A program made the translations under genes and the position numbers. The notes beneath the pieces are model-generated. The model was not told the origin of the DNA and did no database searches. It saw only the letters and a list, made by a program, of their open reading frames with translations. From contig BSBK01002802.1 of NCBI GenBank assembly GCA_027943335.1, positions 620,001 through 684,000 of the forward strand: a DNA stretch of 64,000 bases, given 5' to 3'. This DNA comes from Chamaecyparis obtusa. Lineage: Eukaryota; Streptophyta; Pinopsida; Cupressales; Cupressaceae. Below, one piece after another: positions 47,430 through 60,490 of the stretch (the first letter of the stretch is position 1; every line of letters begins with the position of its first letter).

Positions 47430-48239
47430 CATTACCGTATCTTTGTTTTTTTTCAATTCTGTCCATCGAAGGGAATATACTTAAAACATCCATACCGTGA
47501 ACCACGAGGGCGCACTACTTATTACCAAGACAAAGTAAACATCACCGAAAAGCATCTTCCGTAACAACGTAAAATTTGTCGTTATCGTGTATGGTACAGA
47601 TTCTTTCCAGCTCATTTGGAGTACGTTCCAAAGACCTCGGAACGTATGTACACTGTACCGTACATGAACAGCTCACAAGAAATTCAAGCACTTATCAATA
47701 ATACGGCCAAATCCTTTGAACGGGATATTTTCGCCGGGATATTTTTCAGTCAAATTCAGGGAAAACGTGCGTACGACGGAAATCCCGACGGAATCTTCAG
47801 AAACGGGAATTTTTCTGTCAGTCACTGAGGTCGTGGGTCCCATCATGACATGGCAAATCAAAAAAATATCTTCCCACCCCAACAACATTTTTAGTGTGTA
47901 CAACCTTTCAGTTTATAAAATGACGTGCTGACGTGGCTTTGTTGTCGCGTGTCGGCAAATGCCGCCAAATTGTGATCTGCGCATTCAACACCGCCGTCCA
48001 AAATATAGGGGGTACGTAATTTGTTGCAAAATAAAATGACATTCTGTCGTTATCATGCCAGTTGGAAAACATGATAACACGTTTGATAAGTTGTGCTTCC
48101 CAATTCACGTGAATGCAACTTGCAAATATCCGTGTGGATTGATGTTGACAGCTCCGCAGCACCATCGTCATTTCCACGTGGCATGTTGTCTTTTCCCCGA
48201 GCGTTTCTATAAAACCCTAAATTCAGCCAACCTTTACGC
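47430..48239 (+). promoter_or_regulatory. MIOX promoter region
   Basis: A TATA box TATAAAA lies at 48208-48214, about 30 bp before the likely transcription start near 48240. Two G-boxes CACGTG (48106-48111, in TTCACGTGAA, and 48175-48180, in CCACGTGGC) and two ACGT words in TGACGTGCTGACGTGG (47921-47936) precede it. Such motifs bind bZIP/bHLH factors in abscisic-acid and light responses. The area is clearly less AT-rich than its surroundings. Confidence 0.65.
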
Positions 48240-51200
48240 AGGTTGAATTCTTTTGTTTTTGTGTTGGACTTCTGGGAGAGAACTCTCTCATTTTCTTTCT
48301 GCCCAAGTAAGCTTCTATATTTTCTCTTTTTATTTTGTTTTTCTTTTCTCATTTCTCTGCTGTGTGGCTGCCATTGATGTTAGATTATAAGTTCAATTCA
48401 GTTCAGTTCAATTAAAAGATAAAAATGTGGATATAATTTTGAATTCTAATATATTTATAGATCTTTTATTGAGTATATGTTATATATGTATTTGAATATT
48501 ATATTTGTTTTTATAAAATGTAGCATAGGTATATTTTCATAATTCTATTGAAATTGTTTTTAGATTTATATTAATAATAAATTGTATTTAAATATAAAAA
48601 AATACTTGTAAATTTTTAATAGAAGTTTTAATTAAATAATAAAATGGCTAATTTTTATTGTTAAATTTTTTTTAATGATTTAATTTATTTTAAAAACATT
48701 TAAACAATATCAATATAATAATATAATTCATTTTTTATTTTTAAATGAAATTATTAAAAAATTGAAAAATTAATAATAATAACAAATTATATTTAGAGTA
48801 ACAATTGTGGTTGGATTGTAATGTCATGAGGTTCAAGATTTATGTAAAGAAAATTCTAAGAGAAAATTCTAAGATGTGACTCTTTTACATATGATTTTTT
48901 AGTCAAATATGTTAGAATTCTCAAAATAAAATTTAAAAATAGAATTTTGAATCTTGAATAATTAATTCTCAAGTTGAAAACTAAGAAATCTTCTTAAACC
49001 TCCACTACTGTGAAACCAACCTAAATAATCCTTCTTACTGATAATTTGTTTTTAATCATTTATATATAAAACATGAATTCTAGTATTTAATGGACAAAGT
49101 TTTTGTGTTGCAGGACGTGATAAGCAATTAAGGAGTGTAGGTATATAAAAAAAAAATGACGATCACTGTAGCAGGTCAGACCAACTCTTTGTGCATTTAC
49201 AAATTTTTTTTCAAAGCTATCAGATTTTGACAATTCATGTAAATATTTTATTTTTTAGTTTGATTATGCAACAATTTTTAGTATCAAAGTTTCTCATCAG
49301 ATTATATGATCCATCATCAAAATACAAGAAAACGACAAAAAAAGATTGCAATTTTTTTCATTTTTGAATGGGATTTGTTCTGACATCCAAGAGTTTTTCT
49401 GCCTTTAATTTAAAAGATTTTATACCCACATAATATTGCAGAGCCCCTTCTTGGAGATGAAGCCAGCATTCCTAATGACAAGGCTGTTGGGGACACTCCA
49501 AATGACTTGGTTTTGGATGGCGGTTTTGTGACCCCAGATAGCAATGCATTCGGCCATTCTTTCAGGTGATATATTTTTGCTATTTCCATGGCTTCTTCAT
49601 TTTCAAATCATGATCACAAATATTTTTCTAAACTTTCATCCTTACAGAGATTATGAAAAGGAAAGCGAGAGGAAAGAAAGTGTTGAAGAGTTTTACAGAA
49701 TTCAACACATTAGCCAGACTTATGATTTCGTAAGTTTTATGAATTTCATAAATTTTTTTTTCTCAAACAAATGTTTTGAAAGAGTATAAGAACTATACAC
49801 CCATTGCAAAAGGTTTTGAGATGTCTTGTTTGTCACAAAAAACAGGAAGAAAAATTGGCTCTGCTTTACTATTCAGTCCTGCAAAAAGAATGACAACAGT
49901 CATTCTATCTCAAGATTTCATTTTTTTTTTTGGGGAAGTTTTAGAGTGTTGTAGAGAAATTGATGCATAGTGAGTTTCCTCAGTTCTCAGATCATTTTTC
50001 CCATGTTGGGCAGGTTGGATTTTGCGGGAAGCGCAGATCAGTTGCATGTTCATGTGATGATCACATTTGGTAGTCAGTTGCAGGTCTTTTCACGTTCTTG
50101 GTTATCTATGATAGAGTGAATTTGGTGGTGGTTGCAGGTTTTGAAGAAGCGTGAGGAATATGGTAAGCTTGACAAAGCTGTGATGAGCATCTGGGAATGC
50201 TGTGAACTCTTGAATGAGTTTGTAGATGAATCTGATCCTGACCTCGATGAGCCCCAAATTGAACATCTTCTCCAAACAGCTGAAGCCATTCGGAGAGATT
50301 ATCCCAATGAGGATTGGCTTCACTTGACTGGACTCATTCATGGTATGAATTTGGCCCTTTCCTAGATTACAAATGATTTTCCACAAAATGCAATGATTTT
50401 CCACTCATGCATTTTGTGGGTCAAGAGAACTCATCAATTTGTTTTTTCTTACATTTTAAGAAAAAATAGAGATTAAACAGGTTATCACACAATCCACTGT
50501 TACCACTTTGGTAAAAATGTGTGGTGGTGCTATATATTAATTAAGTAGCACTGATGGTTAGATGAATGGATTGACCTTGGGATGTAGATCGGTTGGTTGT
50601 GTTGTTGGACAAGCAGCCAATCGACCCAGGTTCAAACCTTGTCTGATATCCAAGTATGTTTACCATGCCGCACACATGATGGGTCCCATATTGGTTACTG
50701 TGCTGCAACCTAATAGCTGCTTAGCAATCATTCCCTGCTAGATAGTGTTAGCTGTTAGCTTTCCATTGTGCTAGTGATGCTGGTAGTACACATATTTATG
50801 TGATAAAGTAGAAAATGGTGCCTGCAGATTTAGGCAAGGTGCTACTTCATCCTAGTTTTGGAGCTGAACCTCAATGGGCTGTTGTAGGTGAGCTCTATCA
50901 AAACTCTGGCTTCAATTCTATATTGTACAGAAAATATTACCATTTTAGGATAGTTGAAGTATGGTTGTAATTGTTGTTGTTGTTGTTTTATTAAATTCTG
51001 CAATTTTTCAATCTTTTTATTTTTATAATATTTTGATGATAGATTAGGAGTGTGATCTAAAATGTTGATGTAAAAAATTCAAGGCAATCTAATCGAGAAA
51101 CAACAACAGTAATTAGATTTCATGAATTGTGAAAATATACTAACATTAATGATTGCAACTGATTGAAAGATTGGACTTTATTCATAGTTCACAGCACTAA

Positions 51201-52750
51201 TAATCTTAATTTAAAATTTTAGGTGACACTTATCCACTTGGATGTGCATTTGATAAATCTATAGTTCACCATCAGGTAACTTCTATCATTTGTCATTGTA
51301 GTTCTTGATATTAACATTCATTAAGTAGGCTTGTTTCTGGAATTGACTGTTTTTTTTTTACCTCAACGTTTAGGATTACAAATGGATCACAGAGTGTGAT
51401 CCCAAATGTTGATGCCAAAAAAAAAAACAGTCAATTCCAGAAACAAGCCTACTATACGATAGATTGTGGAAAACTTATATCTTTAATTAACATTTATTAT
51501 TTTAGATTTGATTATATGAATTTTTGTTTTGACGTTTGAATCAAACTTATGATCCATTATCAGAATACAGAAAACAAAACAAAAACTTAAATTATACAAT
51601 CAAATCCAAAAACATTAGTTCTAATATTAGATATCATAATTAATCTTCTTACAAGATTTTCCTTTTCTATTAGAAGCTGAAGTATTTTTCATTGTGATCA
51701 GTATTTCAAGGGCAATCCAGATTACTACAATCCCAAGTACAACACAAAGTATGGGGTGTATTCTGAGAATTGTGGACTTGATAACGTGATTATTTCATGG
51801 GGTCATGACGAATACATGCACATGGTATTATGTCCCATCATTTACTTGTACACTTTGGCTTTATTAAGACTTTTTCATTATCTGATTACAGCTAAGATTG
51901 ATTTGAATTGAGTAATCAGGTTGCCAAAATGAACAACACCACATTGCCCCCTGTTGCACTCTTCATTATCAGATTTCATTCTTTTTATGGTAAGCAATAG
52001 GAAAGACCATTCTTGAGCTATTGGTGGACTCAAAACTGTAAACTGTAATTTACAAAAAATTAAATCAATGGTATGGTTTACTTCTTTCAGCTCTGCACCG
52101 GAGTGATCAATACAGACACTTGATGAAAGAAGAGGATTACCCAATGTTAGAATGGCTTAAAATATTCAAGTAAGATAAAAAAATTTGTCTTACAGAGTAT
52201 AATTTTTTTTACTGGAGTTGGTAATGTAAACCTTTTTTCATGGATGAATTTGTTTGTATGTAAACAGCAAGTATGATTTATACAGCAAGAGCAAAGTGAG
52301 AGTGGATGTAGAAGCTGTGAAACCTTATTATCAATCCCTCGTTGAAAAGGTATTGCCTACTACTATAGTGAGTCCTCATTTGTTTCAGAAAAATATGAAT
52401 TTGGTTTTTGATCAAACTGACACTTATGCTTTTATTTTCCAGTACTTTCCTGCTAAACTGAGATGGTGATTTCTCATTGACCAGGAGACAGTGTAAAGTT
52501 GAGCAGATTTTAGTAGGTTGTAGTTTTATTAGCAAAATAAGTTGAATGCTTAGTATTTGGGTGAGTTATATTGGGGTGATTGGGCTGGTTTGTAATGACT
52601 CATGGCACTTTTTGTGCCTATTTTCACCATTTAAGGATTAGATGAGCACTGTAAATTTGTCATTCTGTCACTATGAACAGAGCTTGAATGATTATATAAG
52701 TACCATCATGGCTGCCAACAAGAAAAATATGTGAAAAAAATAAAACCTTT
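48240..52750 (+). CDS. MIOX: myo-inositol oxygenase, complete 12-exon gene
   Basis: The enzyme cleaves myo-inositol with O2 to D-glucuronate in the cytosol; in plants this feeds UDP-glucuronate and wall polysaccharides. Exons: 48240-48306 (5' UTR), 49114-49174 (ATG at 49156), 49442-49565, 49648-49729, 50138-50342, 50827/8-50887, 51223-51275, 51702-51824, 51920-51989, 52091-52169, 52268-52349 and 52443-52469 (TGA, then 3' UTR). All introns are GT-AG, and the spliced frame gives 307 aa, close to plant MIOX proteins. Family motifs are intact: DGGFVTPDSNAFGHSFRDY, SIWECCELLNEFVDESDPD, HLTGLIHDLGKVL (metal-binding HD pair), DKSIVHH, ISWGHDEYMHMVAKMN, RFHSFYALHR and the C-terminus YFPAKLRW. A likely AATAAA signal is at 52739-52744. 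Intron 1 lies in the 5' UTR; only 19 coding bases are in exon 2. Confidence 0.95.
50581..50760 (+). mobile_element. tRNA-derived SINE in a MIOX intron
   Basis: An A box TAGATCGGTTGG (50585-50596) and a B box GGTTCAAACC (50629-50638), 32 bp apart, match the internal promoter of tRNA genes. The surrounding sequence cannot fold into a complete tRNA with an acceptor stem, so it is a SINE head and not a tRNA gene. It lies between exons 5 and 6 in the same direction as the gene. Confidence 0.65.
51324..51453. repeat. 130-bp hairpin repeat in a MIOX intron
   Basis: Arms of about 35 bp (AGTAGGCTTGTTTCTGGAAT on the left) are near-perfect reverse complements. The centre carries GATCACAGAGTGTGATC and AATGTTGATG, shared with repeats in the DUF599 gene intron. 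The hairpin lies between exons 7 and 8. It looks like a small foldback element. Confidence 0.8.
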
Positions 52751-53129
52751 CTAACACACCTTAGAAAGGCAAGAGTTGGTGCTTGTCTCTTTCAGTAGGA
52801 ATTCACATATTTATTGGTGTTAGAGGCTGAAATTAACTTGGCCAAAAACACATATTAATTTCAATAAATAAAGTGGATTGCTTCCATGCATGGAAACATT
52901 TGTTTTAACTGAGAAATCAAGATTGTTAATTTTTTAGGATATTATCCGGCTTTTACTGGCACATGTATCCCTTATGGAGGGATTCTTAAATTCCATTTTT
53001 CAAAGAATGAGAATATTTATAAACATGAACTTTTCATAAAATCTAATTTTCTAAAGAAAGAGAACAGTTGTATCATCAATTTGCATAAATTTGGTGAAAG
53101 CATTTGTATTCTTTATTGAATTAAAAGAG
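52751..53129. other. MIOX 3' flank, nothing recognised
   Basis: AT-rich sequence without a supported gene. Confidence 0.5.
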
Positions 53130-53560
53130 GGGTTAAAATTTATTCAAATAAGAAGAAATAGAGAGTACGGGCATCAAACAGTCCTATCAAGATTCACTAA
53201 GTGGTCTAACTATTGAGACAAACCCAGAGGTAATTGACCCTTATCCACAATATTCCAATTTTGCATGTGATCAGAATCCCATTTGGCCAGACAATCTGCT
53301 ACTCTGTTCCACTCCCTAGGGATATGAGTGAAAGTAACAGAGTCCAAAGAAGCACACTAATTAAGAATCTGGTTAACAACCAAAGCTAACTACCAACTAA
53401 CATCCTTAGAATGCTACCCAGTCAATAGATGCACCGCCATTGCGAATCATACTAATAAATGAGCCTTCCATCCAAGAGCACAAGCATGCTCCACAACATA
53501 CAAAATAGTAATAGCCTCCATCAAATTGTTAGTATGATGACTTTTATAAAAAGTAATTTG
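53130..53560 (-). pseudogene. RNase H fragment of a LINE-type element
   Basis: The minus strand reads EHACALGWKAHLLV, then, after stops, DSVTFTHIPREWNRVADCLA and KWDSDHMQNWNIVDKGQLP. These are the last helices of the RVT_3 type RNase H that ends plant LINE ORF2. Stops and lack of the RT mark it as a remnant. Confidence 0.75.
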
Positions 53561-55154
53561 AATTGAATTTAAAGATTAATAAGTTCCTTTACGGTGGAAT
53601 GCAAAGGAAAAATAAATTATATTTGGGTTTATAGACGTGTTTATGTTGGGTTTGAATACAGTAATGTTAATTTGTAGATTCTTAATAAAATAGGTTAGAA
53701 AGATGGATGTGAGATGGGTTCTTTCTTAAATAAGATTATATTTAAAAGAACTTAACAAAAATATTTATGAAATCTAGGTATCATCAATCTCTATTGAGCC
53801 AATTGATGCTAGGAAGAATTCCTTCAAGTTCAAGCTGGAGGATTGCTTATAGTTTTTTTTTTAATGATCTTGTTTGACCAATACACATATTACTTTAATG
53901 TAGATGATGATTAATGCGATTGATTTTTTTTAATGTTCTAATTAGATAACATATTTATCTTTAAGAGGCCTTGAGGTTCAACAAATTATTTTAACTTTAG
54001 TAGCAAAGTGTATATAAACAAAGGTACAACAATAAGCATTTGCACAATTGAAATAGATGTTTTTTATTAAGTAAGTAGGAATTTTGAAATGGCCAAAACC
54101 TTTTTTCAAGTAAAAATATTTAGTAATGACAACAAAAAGATTGCAAAGGACAATATAGAAAAAAACAAACAACTACATAAGACATGACACTACAAAATAT
54201 TTCAAACTACCAAACCAAAATTGGGGTGGTTTATAAAATTGTTTCAATGATTTTTGTTTAACCACAATAAAAGAGTCATTGTCCTCTAAATATATTTTTC
54301 TTGGAACAATTAATATTCATAAGATCATAAGCTCAATCCTCTTCCAACCTTGAAGGTTGGAAAGAGAAAACCAAAATTGTATTATCCATAGGAGATTTTT
54401 TTTACTGAACATGCTAAAAGGAGTAATAGATTCTATTAGTGCCCCTCGCAAAAATTTAAGGATTTTGTATCTTGTTTGTCTCTAAAATGCTCAAAAATCT
54501 TAAATTTCTATTTTTTATGGCCTACTGTTATAATTTTACATTTGATATTCGTTATGATTTAAGGCATGTGTCTCTATGTTTTAAACAACCCCTTTTCATT
54601 AAGTTGATTCGTTTATTCATTGTTCACATTTTAAATATTTTCCTAAGTCTCAAGCTCGATTTTTCCTAAGTCTTGTGATTTATGTTTTTAAGTCCTAAGA
54701 CTTCAAGCTTCATGTTATGTCCTTGAGTCTAAGTCTTTCCCATATTCCTACCAATGACCTCTTTTGAGTCAATAAAATGTCCACATATTCAAATATTTTA
54801 CTTAAGTTGTTAGCTTCTCACATTCCCGCGAGGATCAATCCAAGTCCTCTCTAGCCCCCATAAGTAGGCAGGAAAGCATTTTGAGGACCACTGCTAAAGA
54901 TCTTTGTAAATGATTGAATGCTCTGCGCATCCCCACAAGAGCTAGTTTCTATTCTAGTTTCTAGCCTCTACAGACTGCCAAGGAGATATTTGTAACATTG
55001 AATTTTGATGATGAGAGCCACTCACGTTCTATTTTATGCTATATTTTAGCCTATTTCATATGTCTTCATATCCATTTCTACGTTCTATTTCTGTTTGAAA
55101 TTATATCATTTAACTAGTTTACATTTCATATGATTACACACACACTTTAGTTTT
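53561..55154. other. intergenic, nothing recognised
   Basis: AT-rich sequence. Short open frames here have low-complexity, phenylalanine- and isoleucine-rich translations and no recognisable domain. Confidence 0.5.
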
Positions 55155-55159
55155 AGCTC

Positions 55160-55335
55160 GAAGGGGTGGTGTAGTTGGCTCAGAGCTTAGGGTTTGTCTC
55201 ATATAGATCTCAAGGTCAATTCTCTCCACCTTGATTAACCCAGTTGTTCGGTGGGTTCAGCCCCATTAGCAATCTTTAGAAGACTAGTCTTGCCTCAACT
55301 CGCTCTCCCGTAGCCCAACTTGGCAAAAAAAAAAA
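55160..55335 (+). mobile_element. tRNA-derived SINE
   Basis: The head GGGGTGGTGTAGTTGGCTCAGAGC resembles the 5' half of a tRNA with its A box, and AAGGTCAATTC about 40 bp on is a weak B box. The body ends in an A-rich tail (GGCAAAAAAAAAAA). Target duplications were not clear. Confidence 0.6.
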
Positions 55336-56959
55336 TCCCAAAATAAGATGCTGGTAGAATTGCTGGGTTGAGTCACAATTGTACTAAGTGAATGGGAATG
55401 CCTTTAGATTACCCAAAAAATTAATTTAGTTTTTGATAAAGTATGTATATACTAATATTTATTCCACTATGTCAAGAATATATAAATATATATATATATA
55501 TATGTGCATGTAGATTTAAGGGTGCATATCTGAAGTCCTGTCACCTTCTATGTTGAACTTCATGTCACCCTGTTCATAAAAGTACAATTCGTGGATGACA
55601 ATAGCTTCTGTGATGGCATTGATTACTTCTTTGGCACTGGCTGTGCATTGTTTCAGCCAATGACAGCCTTACTTTGGCCATTTCATTTAATGCAAACACC
55701 CACATGCTTTCTATTATCGGATCTGCTAGACCTTCTACCTGCATTTTTCAGTCGCATGAATTCAATTTATGTTTTTGCCACATGAATATCTTATCATTCT
55801 TACACCAACTCAACACTTACTTCTCCAAATGGCTAGTAATATAGATCAAAATTTATGGTCAATGATGCACTTGCTAGCTATGTGGAGGAAACTGAAACTC
55901 TTCTCATTTCCTATTTTTCTCCGTTGTTATAACAAGGTTGTTTTTAATCTATGGACAGAAACCAAAGATTTACGTGAGTCCATAATCTCTAGCTTGTTGG
56001 CCAAAACCATATATTCAATTTTAAGTTTGTTGAGATATCGTTTGTTATAGAATTGGCCTCTATATATATAGTCTATAGTATTAGCTACAGGGCAAACTTT
56101 GGAGAGAAAACTTTTGTATTATTTTCCTAATAAATAAAATAGTGTTTCTTCTAATAAACCCAGTGTTTAAGAAGGCTTTTGTTCCATCCATCGTGCAAAC
56201 TAGGAGCAAGGGCCCACTCCTTCGAGAAGCTTGGAAATGTTTTATTTTTTTGTGTTGTTTCTTTTCAGCTTTTAATCTTTAATAGTTATGTGATAAATTT
56301 TAGTATTTTCATTAAAGTTTAGTTTGATAAAAGATGTTGTGATTTGAGTTTGGTTTGTAATAGTTCATTGAAGCTTGATTTCATTATTATTGATTTAACG
56401 CGAAGGTTTCTCAATTGTAAATAAATTGTTTGTTTTAGGATTGGTTGTCTATGCAGTTCCTATCGCTAGGAAGTGGCAGTTCTTGTCGCCAGAATTATTT
56501 TGATTTGTAATAAGTTTATTTTCATAGTGTGCATTTCATACTTTCTCAACTTATGACTCTCACATCTTCGACATATAACCACGACACATTTCACAAGCAT
56601 ATGATCCTCGAATTGATACTTAAACCAAGCTGAACCTATTTTATTCCTTAACCCATTGTTGGCCTATTAATTAAGTTCAAGGGTTACCCTGTGCCCCCAC
56701 AACAACTAACAACTAATTCAAAGGCATAAGGAATCAAAGAAGTTACTCATGCAAGTAGTTTGATGTTCCCCATAGTCATGTGGTAGTTAATGGATAGCCC
56801 AAGGATAATCATTAGGATGACGACAGCCAAGAAAGGTAACTGCATGGTTATAAAAGATGCTACTCCATGATCCTATAACCATTGAATGAAGATAGTTAGA
56901 TAAATCATTTTAATGTCCACGAGGCTAAACATAGCCTATGGGACAACTTGCCAAATTAA
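55336..56959. other. intergenic, no gene supported
   Basis: AT-rich sequence with a TATA-like CTATATATATAG near 56060 and several AATAAA-type words near 56140. These could belong to an old LTR, but no LTR borders or internal region were found. Confidence 0.4.
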
Positions 56960-57290
56960 GTCAACTTCAATAACTTAATTCTTTTCTTGTGCAAGTTGTC
57001 AATGAGCACTCCCAACTTTTCAATGTATTCCTCACTGAATAAGTTTGACAAGAGCTATCAGATAAAATATTCACAAATTTTTCCTTGTTGTCCTTGTATG
57101 CACCACATTCTAAAAAAATGTTCAATTTCCACATTCGCATAATTGCAAAAAGTGCAAACTCTCTCTTCCCAAGCCTCTTTTGGCCTCTTACAATGCCCTG
57201 TCTCACAATGGAGTTTCAATGAGAGTTGGTTCTTACCTGAGAAATAAGAACTTTAGCTCTCCATGAAATGTTGGCCCCTATCTATTCTTT
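56960..57290 (-). pseudogene. retroelement zinc-binding fragment
   Basis: The minus strand reads RPKEAWEERVCTFCNYANVE and IEHFF; after one frameshift it continues as ECGAYKDNKEKFV. The C-X2-C ... H-X4-C arrangement before an ECxAY block is typical of the segment after the RT in several non-LTR retroelements. No RT was found next to it. Confidence 0.55.
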
Positions 57291-58086
57291 TTTAAATTGA
57301 TCACATGTGGGATTGAACTCATTGATATAATATATATTTTTCCTTGCAAGCCCATTTCCCTAATTTCTCTTATAGAATTTATCCATAACAGAGACCTTTA
57401 TTTCTTTGTTATTTGTGGGGCACATATTGTAATGGATATTCCATTTACTCATCCACTTGATGTTTTGATGCATCCACATCTTTTTCCTTTTGCACAATAT
57501 ATCATTGAAAACAACTTTAGGCCATCTACCTTCTTCCATTTGTGTGATTCTTTTTAGATAGCTTATGAGATGTACCATAGCAAGTGCTTTGATAAGGGGA
57601 GCCCCCATTCACTTAGCATGATATCGTATGGGATAGTGATTTTGATTCTAAACTTTCTTGTGACCAAACATTTTTGGATTCCCTCAATTTGCTTCCATAG
57701 TTAAATATATTATTTGGGAAGAAAGAGTGCCACAGGTTGTGCCACCTCAAAGGTAGCCATCAAAATCAGGACAACAAAATATGTGCTAAAATGTACAAGA
57801 TAACTAGGCACGGAGGATGAGGTAGAACAACCAATGAGATCACCTCCTAGGGAGAAAAACATTGAAAAAGTTCCTGGGGACAAAATGAATGTGCATTAGG
57901 AGGTTCCTACATAGTAGGCAAATGATGAGAGACTTGTTGCAGCTACTTAGTTTCTTGAAGATGATGAATTTGTGAAAACTCTTGAATTTAAGGTTTTTTG
58001 GTTGAAAATAAAAAGGAATGCTTGGAAATATTATAAACAAATAAGATGGGAGTTGAACCATCTCAACATGATTAGACAACTGCAAC
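57291..58086. other. intergenic, nothing recognised
   Basis: AT-rich; the upstream part of the copia remnant may extend into its right end, but no motif is readable. Confidence 0.4.
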
Positions 58087-58500
58087 AACAAAGATTCAAG
58101 TTGGGTAGGCGATTCTAGAGATTTCAAGTCTATTTCAAGATATTTCTTCTTACTCAGTCTCAAGTCCAACTTGTTTGTTAGCCAAGAAGTAGTTTACAAT
58201 TGCTCTTTTGTCTACAAATGTTGAGTATAAAAGGGAAATTAATGCTACCATTGAGGTTGTTTGCCTTCAAAATATTCACACTAAGTTTTACATTTCATTT
58301 GGAAATCCTACTATTATCTTTTACAATAATTAGAGCATTGCAATACAAATCTCAAGGATTTCAGTCCATCACCAATAAAAAAGCACACATTGAGATTCAC
58401 ATGCACTACATTCAAGAGATAATTTTAGATAAGATCATGGGTATTAAGTATTGTTCAACATTAAAGAATGTTGTAAATATCATCACCAAAACATGAACAC
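58087..58500 (+). pseudogene. copia RNase H fragment
   Basis: The plus strand reads DSSWVGDSRDFKSISRYFF, then, after a frame change, TIALLSTNVEYKREINATIE and VVCLQNI, NPTIIFYNN and a stop. After another frame change it continues as AHIEIHMHYIQEII and STLKNVVNIITKT. These follow the copia RNase H from its first block to its end. The 3' LTR should lie after 58500, where a purine-rich GTTAGGGGCGTGAC near 58530 may be the tract, but LTR borders were not settled. Confidence 0.8.
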
Positions 58501-59779
58501 TAAAAGTAATTAGTTCATTCACAAGCTTTGTTAGGGGCGTGACAAGTGTCTACTTCAAGATGGGCTTCTTAGTCTTTCACTTTCTCTTTCTACTTTGGGG
58601 TATTTTTTGTGATTTTATCTCTCTATTTTGAGGCAGGATAGTCCTCCTATGGGAGGCTTAGTTTTTTAAGAGGGACCTCTTTGTACATGACTAGTTGGGG
58701 CCCATATTTTCAACCACCTAAGCTACACTTAAGGTGCTAGTTTAGGTTTTTTTAATTTTCTTTATTTTAGGAACTTTTTTTCCTTAAATATATTATTAAA
58801 CTTGCTTATGTTATTTAGACTTGGTTATTATGGGGGCACATGATATTATCCATCACTTATATGTGTCACTCTTTCTCAAACACATGTAGTTGAATCTCGC
58901 ACCCTTTTTGGAATTATATGTCACCTCTCATAACCATTAGGTTGTCTTCATTCAAGTAGAAGAAAACCTATGATTTGGAATTTACAAGTAGTTAAAACTC
59001 TCACCTATCTTGTGTAGTTGGAGTCATTACACCCTCTTGTATATATATAGGACTCTATTTGTGCTATGTATATAACTGTCACTTCTCTTCTCCAATAGTT
59101 GAAAAGAGTAATGTGAGCTTTGCTTATACTATATTCCATTTTTTCTTTGGATTTATCACTTTTCAAGATTTTCTCCTTTCCACTATTTTGTTCTTGGATC
59201 ATGTCTATCAAATTGAGAGTGTGTGATTTATGACTGATATCAAATCTTGGTATGAGTTTTGCTTCCTACATAATCTACCATCTATACGATAATTAATTAT
59301 ATCAGGTTTCCACAATCCATAATTGACAATGCAAAGTTTCTGGATTAGATTGCATGATAGTTTTTGTATCAACATTTCAGATGAATACCTTTGGTGAAGC
59401 ATAAAAAATTGGATTGTATATCATGTAAGACACATTCATAATTACATTTCTATCCTTAATAATCAAACTTGTCTCTCAAAGTCATATTAGAATGCTTTGA
59501 TTCCCAAATGATTTACTAGTATGATCTCTACCATTCTAGAGATTTCTAGATCCATATCAATCTTTTAACCATCTTTAATTATGATAATAAATACATCTAT
59601 TTTTTATTTATATATCCTACACTAAATTATTATAAATTATTAATAGAAAAATATCACAATTTATAAACTAATACATATACAGTTTATTAAATCAACATTG
59701 ACTAAAGCCTAAAGAAAATTGTTTTAAACAACACCATAAAAAATGAGGCCATAACACTAATTACATAGCAAATGGTTGC
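58501..59779. other. possible LTR remains and intergenic DNA
   Basis: The sequence after the copia RNase H probably includes its 3' LTR (a TATA-like GTATATATATAGG near 59040). No paired LTR or target duplication was found. Confidence 0.35.
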
Positions 59780-60490
59780 TTAAATTTCTTCTATATTCAC
59801 CTCAAATCCTAATGCAAATACGTCTTCTATTTCTCCTACAATTTGCATTCACTTCTTGTTTCCATTTTTGCTCAAGAATATACTACGCTAAATTTTTGTT
59901 GATGTGAGTGTATAGAAGTTTTGATGATGATATATTTCAAATTTTATATCTTTTAGCTTATATTAATGGGTAACAATACATATTCTAATCCTTCCAAAGT
60001 TGAAAGGTCAATCATGATCATTTAATTGTAATTTTCAATATCTCATTCTATTTTAGAAGGTCAACATTCAACACAACATTTGGCTGATGAATCATCATCT
60101 CTCATATCTATCCATCATCTCTCATATCTAAATAGTTGGTTTCTCAAATTTCTTTTATATTCACCTCAAATCCTAATAATACATCTTCTATTTCTCCTAC
60201 AATTCACATTCACTTACATTTCCATTTTTGCTCAAGAATATACTGAGCTAAATTTATGTTAATGTGTGAGTGGATAGAAGTTTTGATGAGGATATATTTC
60301 AAATTTCATATCTTTTGGCTTATATTAATGGGTAACAATACATATTCTAATTCTCCCATAATTGATGGGTCAATCATGATCATTTGATTGTAATTTTTAA
60401 TATCTCATTCTTATCTCATTTTATTTCAGAAGGTCAACATTCAACACAATATTTGACTGATGAATTATCATCTCTCATATCTGAATAGTT
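59780..60490. repeat. tandem duplication with a period of about 360 bp
   Basis: Two copies begin near 59787 and 60150 with a TATATTCACCTCAAATCCTAAT word. They share GCTCAAGAATATACT, CTTATATTAATGGGTAACAA and the end CATCTCTCATATCT. Confidence 0.85.

Noticed and set aside
50581..50640. Functional tRNA gene in the MIOX intron
   Set aside because: A and B boxes are present, but no acceptor stem pairs around them and no Pol III terminator follows at the right distance, so a SINE fits better.
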